Source of the DNA: Candidatus Alkanophagales archaeon
GTDB taxonomy: Archaea > Halobacteriota > Syntropharchaeia > Alkanophagales > B39-G2
Assembly (NCBI GenBank): GCA_003661185.1
Contig: QMVQ01000100.1
Location: 1 to 6,311 of the forward strand
Direction: 5' to 3'
Length of the DNA stretch: 6,311 nucleotides
Shown: positions 1-5,432 of the stretch, one piece after another
Numbering within the stretch: position 1 is the stretch's first letter
How the letters are laid out: each line of letters begins with the position of its first letter
The notes under the pieces: generated by a model
Databases searched by the model: none
What the model was told of the DNA's origin: nothing
Seen by the model: the letters and a program-made list of their open reading frames with translations, nothing else
Translations under genes and position numbers: made by a program

Positions 1-333
1 GATTACTGTGGTGACCTCGCTGAGTATGCCTTTATCCCTTGCATCCTTTGGGTATATTATCACAACGCCAAGATTAAGGAGCGGTGCTATGTTGTCAAGA
101 AGCGGCACAGACCGCAGATTCTCAAACATCCTCCTCAAAGTATCATCAGCCATTATCGCCTTCACGGTCATGTCAACAACCCTGCGGTCAACACCAGCCT
201 CCTTTGCAACTTGTGAATGCGGTATTCTTATATTCCCTGAGGAAATTCGCCCTTCTGCGTCGATACGGAAGCCACGCTCCAGCAGTAAACGAACTACCTT
301 CTTCTGCGACGGCGTCTTTTCAAATTTGCCCAT
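1..333 (-). CDS. Predicted amino-acid-responsive regulator (HTH plus ACT domain), 5' part only
   Basis: This is the first 111 codons of a gene that continues past the left edge. Residues 38-60 (around SQVAKEAGVDRRVVDMTVKA) look like a helix-turn-helix. From about residue 88 the chain turns hydrophobic (LGVVIIYPKD) and reads DKGILSEVT, the usual opening of an ACT ligand-binding domain. That order matches the archaeal family described as 'predicted regulator of amino acid metabolism, contains ACT domain' (COG2150). Such a protein would be a cytoplasmic DNA-binding regulator sensing an amino acid; this role is inferred. I chose the ATG at 333 because a GGGGAG ribosome-binding site lies five bases upstream. 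An in-frame ATG at 348 would add five residues but lies upstream of that site. The gene is divergent from the GH15 gene, with 95 bases between the two starts. The ligand and targets cannot be read from this fragment. Confidence 0.75.
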   Translation of the reverse strand, partial: MGKFEKTPSQKKVVRLLLERGFRIDAEGRISSGNIRIPHSQVAKEAGVDRRVVDMTVKAIMADDTLRRMFENLRSVPLLDNIAPLLNLGVVIIYPKDARDKGILSEVTTVI

Positions 334-370
334 TATTTCTCCCCACATGTTCTCTCGTTTGTTGTAAGGG

Positions 371-380
371 TTTAATTATT
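371..380 (-). promoter_or_regulatory. Probable TATA box for the HTH-ACT regulator gene
   Basis: On the minus strand this reads AATAATTAAA, an AT-rich box in GC-rich surroundings. It lies about 40 bases before the start codon at 333. A start of transcription about 25 bases downstream would fall near 350, leaving a short leader that contains the GGGGAG site. Position and composition are the only evidence. Confidence 0.4.
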
Positions 381-401
381 ATCACGGTGTTCGGGAGCTA
401 T

Positions 402-410
402 CTTAAATTT
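402..410 (+). promoter_or_regulatory. Probable TATA box for the GH15 gene (leaderless transcript)
   Basis: The box CTTAAATTT is centred about 23 bases before the ATG at 429, so transcription would begin at or within a few bases of that ATG. No Shine-Dalgarno-like sequence precedes the ATG (the bases before it are A-rich, then GATTCATT), which fits a leaderless mRNA. This supports the ATG at 429 over earlier in-frame codons, which lie inside the divergent neighbour or its promoter. Confidence 0.5.
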
Positions 411-428
411 CCGAAAAAAAGATTCATT

Positions 429-1586
429 ATGATTTCCGAAGTCTCAGGCGAAAATTTGAAAAAGCGGTTCGATGATGTTTTAAGGACGACAGTGCGTGTT
501 TTAAGAGATTGCTCCGTCGAAAACGGAGCAATAGTTGCGGCGAACACAGACATGGACTATTACCCTAAGGACGCGTCGCCTTATAGGTTCGTTTGGATAA
601 GGGACGCAGCTTACGTCTGTGTCGCCGCCGACATCCTTGAGGAGCGTGGTGTTGCGAGTTTGAGGATACAGAAGAAGTTTTTTAAGTGGTGTCTTGAAAG
701 ACCGCAAAGCTTTTCAGGGGCTTCCGCCGAAAACGGCGCCGTGTTCTCGCAGCGATATCACACAAACGGCGTCAGGGAGGGCTGGCAATTGCAGCCCGAT
801 CAGACAGGCACGCTGCTCTGGGCGCTCTGGCATCACTTCCGCAAAAATCTGGTGCAGGCGCAGGAGTTCGAGACTCTCATACGGAGGGCGGCAAACGGCA
901 TCTGTAAAATCTGGGGCGGCAAACACTTCACCACGAGCACTTTCGACCTTTGGGAGGAGCGTGCGACGTTTCCAGACACTAAGGACAACCACACATACTC
1001 GCTGGCGGCATGCAGTAAGGGGCTGATGTGCGCCAGCGAGCTTGCGGAAGGCAGCGGCTACGCAAAGGCGGAAGAGGTTAAAAAATGGAGGAAATGCGCC
1101 TTAGAGATGGAGAGCGCGGCATTAGCTTCTTATAGCGCCAATGAGGGATATTTTCTAAGGACTTCAGGCTTGCTTGATGATGACACCGTAGATGCGTCGC
1201 TGCTCGGCTTAGTTTATCCATTTGAGTTGCTTTCGGCGGGAGATGAGAGGATGGTCAATACCGTTAGGAAGATGGAAGAAAAAATAGTGCGAGGCGGCGG
1301 CGTTTACAGATACGAAAAAGATTTTTACGACGGCTGGGTGCGAGATGGCAGCCTTAGGTCCAAAGGGGCGGGAGCGTGGCCCCTCTTGAATTTCTGGATG
1401 AGCATTTATTATTCCGTAAAAGGAGATGCTGTGAGCGCAGAGAAATATTATACGTGGGTCCTACGGCGTGTTGACGGATACATACCTGAGCAGATATTTG
1501 AAAATGAGCTGCAAAAATCGGTGTATCCACTGGCGTGGGCGCATGCGATGTTCGTTCTCGCCTCTCACTTCTTGACTCTGCTGTGA
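429..1586 (+). CDS. Glycoside hydrolase family 15 (glucoamylase-like), catalytic domain only
   Basis: The 385-residue protein resembles the (alpha/alpha)6-barrel domain of GH15 enzymes, which release glucose from the non-reducing ends of alpha-glucans or hydrolyse related alpha-glucosides. Visible hallmarks are FVWIRDAAY at 54-62, QPDQTGTLLWALW at 122-134, DLWEER at 173-178 with E176 in the place of the family's catalytic acid, and IPEQ at 352-355 with E354 in the place of the catalytic base, followed by YPLAWAHAMFV at 366-376. These parallel the DLWEE and EQ/TWS motifs of fungal glucoamylase. Prokaryotic members usually carry an N-terminal beta-sandwich domain and exceed 600 residues; this one lacks it. 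No signal peptide or membrane segment is seen, so it is probably cytoplasmic, perhaps acting on storage glycogen or a small glucoside (inferred). Trehalase- or dextranase-type specificity cannot be excluded. The start is set by the promoter 20-25 bases upstream. Its last 22 bases overlap the convergent thermosome gene. Confidence 0.85.
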   Translation: MISEVSGENLKKRFDDVLRTTVRVLRDCSVENGAIVAANTDMDYYPKDASPYRFVWIRDAAYVCVAADILEERGVASLRIQKKFFKWCLERPQSFSGASAENGAVFSQRYHTNGVREGWQLQPDQTGTLLWALWHHFRKNLVQAQEFETLIRRAANGICKIWGGKHFTTSTFDLWEERATFPDTKDNHTYSLAACSKGLMCASELAEGSGYAKAEEVKKWRKCALEMESAALASYSANEGYFLRTSGLLDDDTVDASLLGLVYPFELLSAGDERMVNTVRKMEEKIVRGGGVYRYEKDFYDGWVRDGSLRSKGAGAWPLLNFWMSIYYSVKGDAVSAEKYYTWVLRRVDGYIPEQIFENELQKSVYPLAWAHAMFVLASHFLTLL

Positions 1587-3217
1587 CTTCTCTTTTTCCT
1601 TTCTTCTTCAATCCGCTCCTGAAGCACGTTTCCGTAGAGGATGTCGTCTGACCGCAGCACGATGAGCGCCGCCTCGTAAGCACCCTTTATCACCATTTCC
1701 TTCAGCCTCAGCGACTCTAAGATGCCGACTTCCACGACGTCTCGTATTTCCCTCGCTCTCGCATCGTAGCCATAGTTCACATTACCGTTTGCGTGTTCTT
1801 TTCTCAGCTCAAGCAGGACGGAAAGCGGGTCTCTGCCGCTGTTCCTTGCAAGTATCTTTGGGATGGCTTCGAGGGCATCGGCGAATGCGAGGATGGCGAG
1901 CTGCCGCTTCGTGGCGTCGGACATTGCGAACTTCCGAAGACGTAACGCAAGCTCGACCTCGACGGCGCCGCCGCCGGGCAGAACCTTCTTATTCAACGCT
2001 TTCGCCACCGCATATAAGCCATCGTTCACCGCCCTTGCAAAGTCGGAGAGCGTGTGCTGCGCACCGCCTCGCAGGAAAATCGTGACGCTTTTCGGGTTTG
2101 TGCCTTTTATGAAGACGAAGGTAGATTTGTCTGGAAACTTGACCTCCTCGACCCATTCCGCATACCCAAGATCGTTCTCGCTTATCTCGCTTACGTTCGT
2201 CACGATTCTTGCGTTCACAGCTTTCGCAATCCTCTCGAGTATTTGCCCAGTGGGGACGGCGTGGATTGCGACCATGCCGATTTTCAATAGCATCCTGCCG
2301 AGGCGCTTGTCTATGAGACGTCTTGAAATTATGACATCGGCGCCTGCCCCTCTTATTCTCTCGACTTTCTCCCTGAGGATTTCACGCTCGTATTCCGCTT
2401 GCAGAAGCATGTCTTCAAGGCTTTTCACTCTTGTGGAGTAGAGATAATGAGAGGCGAACATGCCTTCTTCGGGCTTGACCGTAAGTGGAGCGTCAATAAC
2501 CGCCACCCGGACATTTTCCACTCTTTTTGGCATGTCCTCATGTAAGAAGCTTTTTTCGACGATTATACCTCTGAAGAGTGTAGTGGAAGCTGCTTCTTTA
2601 CCACTTTTCCTTGCGATGTGCACGTCTTCGGGATTTGCTTCCTTTTTCCCGCCGTCACTTATGATTTTCACTGCTTCTACAACGACTCTGGAAAGTTCCT
2701 CTGCCACTTCCAAGTATTTTGTGTCGATGGCTGTTCTCGCAACCTTGTAGAGAATTTCGTCGGTCGCCTCGAATGCTAACTCCTCCAAGATTTCCAGAGC
2801 TTTGTCCACAGCCATTTTGTAACCGTCGGCGATGATGTTTGGATGTAATCCTACACCAACGAGTTTCCTTGCCTCGTTAAGAAGTTCGCCAGCAAGGACG
2901 ACCGTCGTTGTCGTGCCGTCGCCAGCGTCGTAGTCCTGCGTCTTTGAAAGCTCTCTGAAAAGGATGGCGACGGGGTGCTTCGCTTTGAACTGCATGAGGT
3001 CAAAGCGTTGCATTATCGTTTTCCCGTCGCTGCTTATTATGAAATTGCGACCTTCGTCCTCGACAAGCATTTTTTGCAAACTCCGAGGTCCGAGCGTCGA
3101 AGCCAAGAAGTCAGAAAGCTCCTTCGCAACGACAAAAGAGCTCTCACGCAGCTCCTCCGCGTGAATCCTCTCCGGCTCGCCCTGCAGGACTTTCAGCGGC
3201 AACTTGACTGGCTCCAT
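1565..3217 (-). CDS. Thermosome subunit (group II chaperonin, TCP-1/Cpn60 family)
   Basis: The 550-residue product is full length for the family. Group II chaperonins form double-ring ATP-driven folding chambers in the cytoplasm. Nucleotide-site motifs are intact: STLGPRSLQKML at 40-51, SSDGKT at 62-67, QDYDAGDGTTTT at 94-105 (D100), and LPGGGAVEVELA at 413-424. RAVND at 395-399 supplies the Asp that aligns with the hydrolytic Asp (D399). The apical part carries the usual GIIVEKSFLHEDMPKRVEN (217-235) and VIDAPL. Differences from typical thermosomes are a five-residue insertion between DG (64-65) and HP (81-82), RS instead of KG after TLGP, and a charged tail (IEEERKKRSHSRVKK) without GGM repeats. 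It may therefore be a divergent paralogue. A GTG 18 bases further upstream would extend it, but the TATA box at 3241-3248 places transcription start at the ATG at 3217, giving a leaderless mRNA. Prefoldin beta lies upstream in the same direction. Confidence 0.95.
   Translation of the reverse strand: MEPVKLPLKVLQGEPERIHAEELRESSFVVAKELSDFLASTLGPRSLQKMLVEDEGRNFIISSDGKTIMQRFDLMQFKAKHPVAILFRELSKTQDYDAGDGTTTTVVLAGELLNEARKLVGVGLHPNIIADGYKMAVDKALEILEELAFEATDEILYKVARTAIDTKYLEVAEELSRVVVEAVKIISDGGKKEANPEDVHIARKSGKEAASTTLFRGIIVEKSFLHEDMPKRVENVRVAVIDAPLTVKPEEGMFASHYLYSTRVKSLEDMLLQAEYEREILREKVERIRGAGADVIISRRLIDKRLGRMLLKIGMVAIHAVPTGQILERIAKAVNARIVTNVSEISENDLGYAEWVEEVKFPDKSTFVFIKGTNPKSVTIFLRGGAQHTLSDFARAVNDGLYAVAKALNKKVLPGGGAVEVELALRLRKFAMSDATKRQLAILAFADALEAIPKILARNSGRDPLSVLLELRKEHANGNVNYGYDARAREIRDVVEVGILESLRLKEMVIKGAYEAALIVLRSDDILYGNVLQERIEEERKKRSHSRVKK
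1588..1609 (+). terminator. Pyrimidine/oligo-T tract serving as likely terminator of the GH15 gene
   Basis: Directly after the GH15 stop codon the plus strand is almost purely pyrimidine, with T runs of 5 and 3. Archaeal RNA polymerase terminates on oligo-T without needing a hairpin. The same bases read on the minus strand encode the Lys/Arg/Glu-rich tail of the thermosome (IEEERKKRS), so the tract would serve two purposes. Termination is inferred from composition. Confidence 0.4.
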
Positions 3218-3240
3218 CCGTTTTAAATTTCGCACGTCGA

Positions 3241-3248
3241 CTTATATG
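3241..3248 (-). promoter_or_regulatory. TATA box of the thermosome gene
   Basis: The minus strand reads CATATAAG here, centred about 27 bases before the ATG at 3217. That spacing puts the transcription start on the start codon and decides against the upstream GTG. One arm of an 8-base inverted repeat abuts it on the side where the transcription factor B element would lie. Confidence 0.6.
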
Positions 3249-3286
3249 CGTTGCGGTCCGCTGCAAACGGTTGATTCTCGCAACGC
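3248..3286. repeat. 8-base perfect inverted repeat beside the thermosome TATA box
   Basis: GCGTTGCG at 3248-3255 is the exact reverse complement of CGCAACGC at 3279-3286, with 23 bases between. A shorter CCG/CGG pair (3258-3260, 3268-3270) is nested inside. The repeat occupies the BRE and upstream region of the thermosome promoter, so it could be a regulator site. It lies upstream of the predicted transcription start, so it is unlikely to act as an RNA structure of the thermosome mRNA. Confidence 0.45.
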
Positions 3287-3320
3287 CACGGCGTCGCCTT
3301 ACGCCTTAGCGGTATGACGA

Positions 3321-3336
3321 GTAAAAAATAAAACCC
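3321..3336 (-). terminator. Oligo-T terminator after prefoldin beta
   Basis: Sixteen bases after the prefoldin stop codon the minus strand reads GGGTTTTATTTTTTAC, with T runs of 4 and 6. This is a typical archaeal intrinsic termination signal. With the separate thermosome promoter downstream, it suggests that the two chaperone genes are mostly transcribed as separate units. Confidence 0.5.
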
Positions 3337-3351
3337 AAAGGCTAGGTAGGG

Positions 3352-3729
3352 CTATGCACCCAGGATTTGGGACTCGCCGCCGGTGGCGATGCCAAGAGCT
3401 TCTCTTATCTGCTGCTGGAGCTGCTGGAAGCGTTTTTGCATCCGCTCTTCTTGCCGCTCAAGCGTCTTGAGTCGGAGGTCATAGGTCTCTTTCTTATCCG
3501 TCAAGTCCTCTTTCACCTCAGCCTTGCTCGCTTTTATCATGAGTTCGCCGACATTTCGGTAGATGATGGCATCATCGCTGAGCTTTTCTAACTCGTCCAG
3601 CGCGAACTCCACATCCTTGAGCATCGCCTCTACCTGCATTTTCTGCCTCGCTATGGCTTGTAATTGCATCTGGAGCTGCTGGAGCTGCATCAGTTGATTT
3701 TGCACTTGCGGGGGCAATTCTGCGCTCAT
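3352..3729 (-). CDS. pfdB: Prefoldin beta subunit
   Basis: The 125-residue protein has the usual length and architecture of archaeal prefoldin beta. A long N-terminal coiled coil rich in Gln and Leu (about 7-48, with MQLQQLQMQLQAIARQKMQ) is followed by a short beta-hairpin region (about 53-72, containing AIIYRNVGELMIKAS, the family's strongest block). A second coiled coil spans about 73-112, and a short flexible tail ends the protein. Four beta and two alpha subunits form a jellyfish-shaped hexamer whose tentacles bind unfolded proteins and deliver them to the chaperonin. The alpha subunit is not in this window. The ATG at 3729 is preceded by AGGAGAG with five bases spacing. Unlike its leaderless neighbours this gene appears to have a leader of about 48 bases, counted from the TATA box at 3801-3808. 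The gene lies 134 bases upstream of the thermosome start in the same direction, consistent with a shared role. Confidence 0.93.
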   Translation of the reverse strand: MSAELPPQVQNQLMQLQQLQMQLQAIARQKMQVEAMLKDVEFALDELEKLSDDAIIYRNVGELMIKASKAEVKEDLTDKKETYDLRLKTLERQEERMQKRFQQLQQQIREALGIATGGESQILGA

Positions 3730-3734
3730 AACAA

Positions 3735-3741
3735 CTCTCCT
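3735..3741 (-). promoter_or_regulatory. Ribosome binding site of prefoldin beta
   Basis: AGGAGAG on the minus strand, five bases before the ATG at 3729. It is a good match to the archaeal anti-Shine-Dalgarno core and confirms the start codon. Confidence 0.65.
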
Positions 3742-3754
3742 ACGCGGTTACACA

Positions 3755-3775
3755 GCTCCTGCTTTGACAAGGAGC
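3755..3775 (-). repeat. Hairpin in the prefoldin beta leader
   Basis: GCTCCT (3755-3760) pairs exactly with AGGAGC (3770-3775) across a nine-base loop. On the minus strand it would lie at the very 5' end of the predicted leader RNA, about 13 bases before the ribosome-binding site. One arm contains AGGAG, itself Shine-Dalgarno-like. It may be a regulatory fold, a protein site or chance; a six-pair stem alone is weak evidence. Confidence 0.3.
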
Positions 3776-3800
3776 CTCTGACCAAAGGAATGCCTCCGTG

Positions 3801-3808
3801 ATATATAA
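3801..3808 (-). promoter_or_regulatory. TATA box of prefoldin beta
   Basis: The minus strand reads TTATATAT, preceded by CGCAAACC, which resembles a transcription factor B recognition element. On the opposite strand the flank is CCTCCGTG, a poor match, so the box probably faces prefoldin. The predicted start is near 3777. Some activity toward the divergent Dph6-like gene is possible because the box itself is nearly symmetrical. Confidence 0.6.
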
Positions 3809-3859
3809 GGTTTGCGAGACGGCGCAGTGCATTTCTAATGGCAAGACTTCATTATTTTG

Positions 3860-4555
3860 ATGCGGCTGGGGGCGTTGTTCAGCTCGGGGAAAGATGGCAC
3901 GCTCGCATTATACGAGGCGATGCGGCGGCGGGGCTATGAGGTAAAATGCCTTATCACTGTGGAGAGCGAGAATCCACACTCCTTCATGTTCCATACGCCG
4001 AATGTGCATCTTACGAGGTTGCAGGCTGAGGCGATGCGGCTGCCCCTCGTCGTAAGGGCAACCGTCGGTAGGGAAGAAGAAGAGCTTGAGGATTTGCGAG
4101 ATGCGGTGCGAGCAGCTGTTGAAAACTTCGGGATTGAAGGCGTGGTTGCGGGCGCTGTCCTTTCGAGTTATCAAAGGAAGCGGATTGAGGAAATATGTGA
4201 AGAGCTGTCTCTTGAAGCAGTTCTTCCTCTGTGGGGGAGAGACCAAAAAGAGCTGCTTGCGACCTTGCTCGATGAGGGTTTTGAAGTGATATTCACGGCG
4301 GTTGCCGCATACGGCTTCGACAAGAGTTGGCTCGGTGCGAGACTTGACGAGGAGCGGGTGCGGCGGCTTCTCGCCCTCAACGCCAAATATGGAGTGAGCA
4401 TAGTCGGGGAGGGCGGAGAGTTCGAGACTCTCGTTCTCGATGCCCCGCCGTTCGAAAAGCGTCTCAAGATACTCGAATTTGAAATTCTTGAGGAAGGTGC
4501 GCACGCCGCAAGGCTCGTCGTCAAGAAAGCAACATTGGTAGAAAGCCATAGTTAG
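3860..4555 (+). CDS. dph6: Dph6-like PP-loop ATPase (putative diphthine-ammonia ligase)
   Basis: The 231-residue product matches the archaeal PP-loop family (COG2102) related to Dph6, the enzyme that uses ATP and ammonium to amidate diphthine and finish the diphthamide modification of translation elongation factor 2. An N-terminal pyrophosphate-binding loop reads LFSSGKDGTLAL (6-17). GVVAGAVLSSYQRKRIE (94-110) with PLWGRD (123-128) is the second block. GEGGEFETLVLDAPPF (183-198) is the family's signature near the C terminus. The usual loop is SGGKDS; here it is SSGKDG, so a Gly and a Ser are exchanged. The length agrees with other stand-alone archaeal members; there is no fused RidA-type domain as in eukaryotes. 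I chose the ATG at 3860 over the in-frame TTG three bases before it. No ribosome-binding site is evident, so the mRNA may be leaderless. The molecular assignment rests on family signatures, and the substrate is inferred. Confidence 0.87.
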   Translation: MRLGALFSSGKDGTLALYEAMRRRGYEVKCLITVESENPHSFMFHTPNVHLTRLQAEAMRLPLVVRATVGREEEELEDLRDAVRAAVENFGIEGVVAGAVLSSYQRKRIEEICEELSLEAVLPLWGRDQKELLATLLDEGFEVIFTAVAAYGFDKSWLGARLDEERVRRLLALNAKYGVSIVGEGGEFETLVLDAPPFEKRLKILEFEILEEGAHAARLVVKKATLVESHS

Positions 4556-4565
4556 CCGACGCCGT

Positions 4566-4599
4566 TAGAGCAAAGCTCTACAGCCGCTCCAGCTTTGCT
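4566..4599 (+). terminator. Overlapping hairpins downstream of the Dph6-like gene
   Basis: Eleven bases after the stop codon, TAGAGC-AAA-GCTCTA (4566-4580) forms a six-pair stem with a three-base loop. AGCAAAGCT (4569-4577) is also the exact reverse complement of AGCTTTGCT (4591-4599). The two stems cannot form together. Only a short TTATT run follows, so this is a weak intrinsic terminator candidate. The rest of the 113-base gap up to the convergent ribB gene contains only a five-pair stem (4633-4652) just past ribB. Confidence 0.4.
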
Positions 4600-4668
4600 T
4601 ATTCCCGCCATTACCCACGCCCCCGCGACCAGGCTGCTCCACCCACCGCAGCATCGCTTATGCCGCCG

Positions 4669-5382
4669 CTACGCCAAGCCAACGGTTTCACAAGCTTTAA
4701 CGATGTCCTTGCCCTCGATGAATACAAAACCGTGTTCAGCGGCGTAGGCTTTTGCGTCCTTTTTCGAGAGCGCCATGCCCGTGCTGGCGTCAAGCATCTC
4801 ACAAATCACCATCGCAGGCGTGACGCCCGCAAGCATCGCAAGCGCAACCGAAAGCTCGGTCTGCCCCTGCCGCTCTTTTACGAGGCGGTCTGCGGACCTT
4901 AAGATCGCAACGTGCCCTGGCGTCCTGAACTCCGCACTGAAGTCGTAGCGCTCGCCATTTAAGACGCTACGCACTGCCTCCCCTATCTTCCTAATAGTCA
5001 AAGCTCGGTCTCTATCGGTTATGCCCGTAAACGTCGCCCTGTGGTTGACCCATAGTGAAAACGAAGATCGCTTATCGTAGGGGACATCGCCCTCGCGCTC
5101 CACGAGCCGTTTCACCGCCAAAAACCTTTCACCCACACTACCCAACACGTCGCTCACAAAAGGAAGTCCCAGTCTCTCAGCGGCGCCGCCGTGAATCGCC
5201 ACGCAGACCAATCCTCCACCGTCCCTGCGGAGGCGTGCCACATCGGCGGGCATCGTCGCCAGTGCCGGCAGCGCAAGATCGGTCTCGCCCTCGCGGTCGT
5301 CGGCGTCGTATATCAGCACCATCCTGCCCTCTCTTATGCTCTCGACAGCTGCCTTTACCACCTCAGGCAACCTCTTTGACAT
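4669..5382 (-). CDS. ribB: 3,4-dihydroxy-2-butanone 4-phosphate synthase
   Basis: RibB converts ribulose 5-phosphate to the four-carbon precursor of the riboflavin xylene ring, releasing formate. With the start used here it has 237 residues, normal for a stand-alone archaeal RibB with no fused GTP cyclohydrolase II. Hallmarks are YDADDREGETDL at 25-36 (acidic metal/substrate loop), RRDGGGLVCVAI at 52-63, SLWVNHRATFTGITDRDRALTI at 109-130, FRTPGHVAILRS at 152-163, and RQGQTELSVALA at 171-182 with VICEML at 192-197. Most homologues have RxGHTE, where His is a metal ligand and catalytic residue; here the codon is CAG, giving Gln174. The start at 5382 is favoured by a strong GGGAGGT ten bases upstream and by homologue length. 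In-frame ATGs at 5403 and 5421 would add 7 or 13 residues. It follows ribK in the same direction and is presumably co-transcribed with it. Confidence 0.92.
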   Translation of the reverse strand: MSKRLPEVVKAAVESIREGRMVLIYDADDREGETDLALPALATMPADVARLRRDGGGLVCVAIHGGAAERLGLPFVSDVLGSVGERFLAVKRLVEREGDVPYDKRSSFSLWVNHRATFTGITDRDRALTIRKIGEAVRSVLNGERYDFSAEFRTPGHVAILRSADRLVKERQGQTELSVALAMLAGVTPAMVICEMLDASTGMALSKKDAKAYAAEHGFVFIEGKDIVKACETVGLA

Positions 5383-5392
5383 TTTACGTCTT

Positions 5393-5399
5393 ACCTCCC
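5393..5399 (-). promoter_or_regulatory. Ribosome binding site deciding the ribB start
   Basis: GGGAGGT on the minus strand lies ten bases before the ATG at 5382. It is the best Shine-Dalgarno match near this gene. The upstream ATG at 5421 has nothing comparable, while the ATG at 5403 has only a GGGAG. This favours the shorter protein. Confidence 0.55.
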
Positions 5400-5432
5400 A
5401 CATGCCCTCTCCCTTTTCCATGCTTAACCCGC

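Noticed and set aside
84..428. Upstream in-frame extension of the GH15 protein to an ATG at 84
   Set aside because: The extra 115 residues are antisense to the HTH-ACT gene and the promoter, have no GH15 similarity, and a TATA box sits correctly for a start at 429.
1863..2441. Plus-strand reading frame of 192 codons inside the thermosome gene
   Set aside because: Low-complexity Ser/Arg/Ala composition, no promoter or ribosome-binding site, and entirely antisense to conserved chaperonin motifs.
3218..3235. GTG start six codons upstream for the thermosome
   Set aside because: It lies between the TATA box and the predicted transcription start, so it would not be in the mRNA; the ATG at 3217 fits a leaderless transcript.
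3908..4549. Long minus-strand reading frame opposite the Dph6-like gene
   Set aside because: It shows no recognisable domain, while the plus-strand frame carries the complete family signatures. It is a shadow of codon bias in GC-rich DNA.
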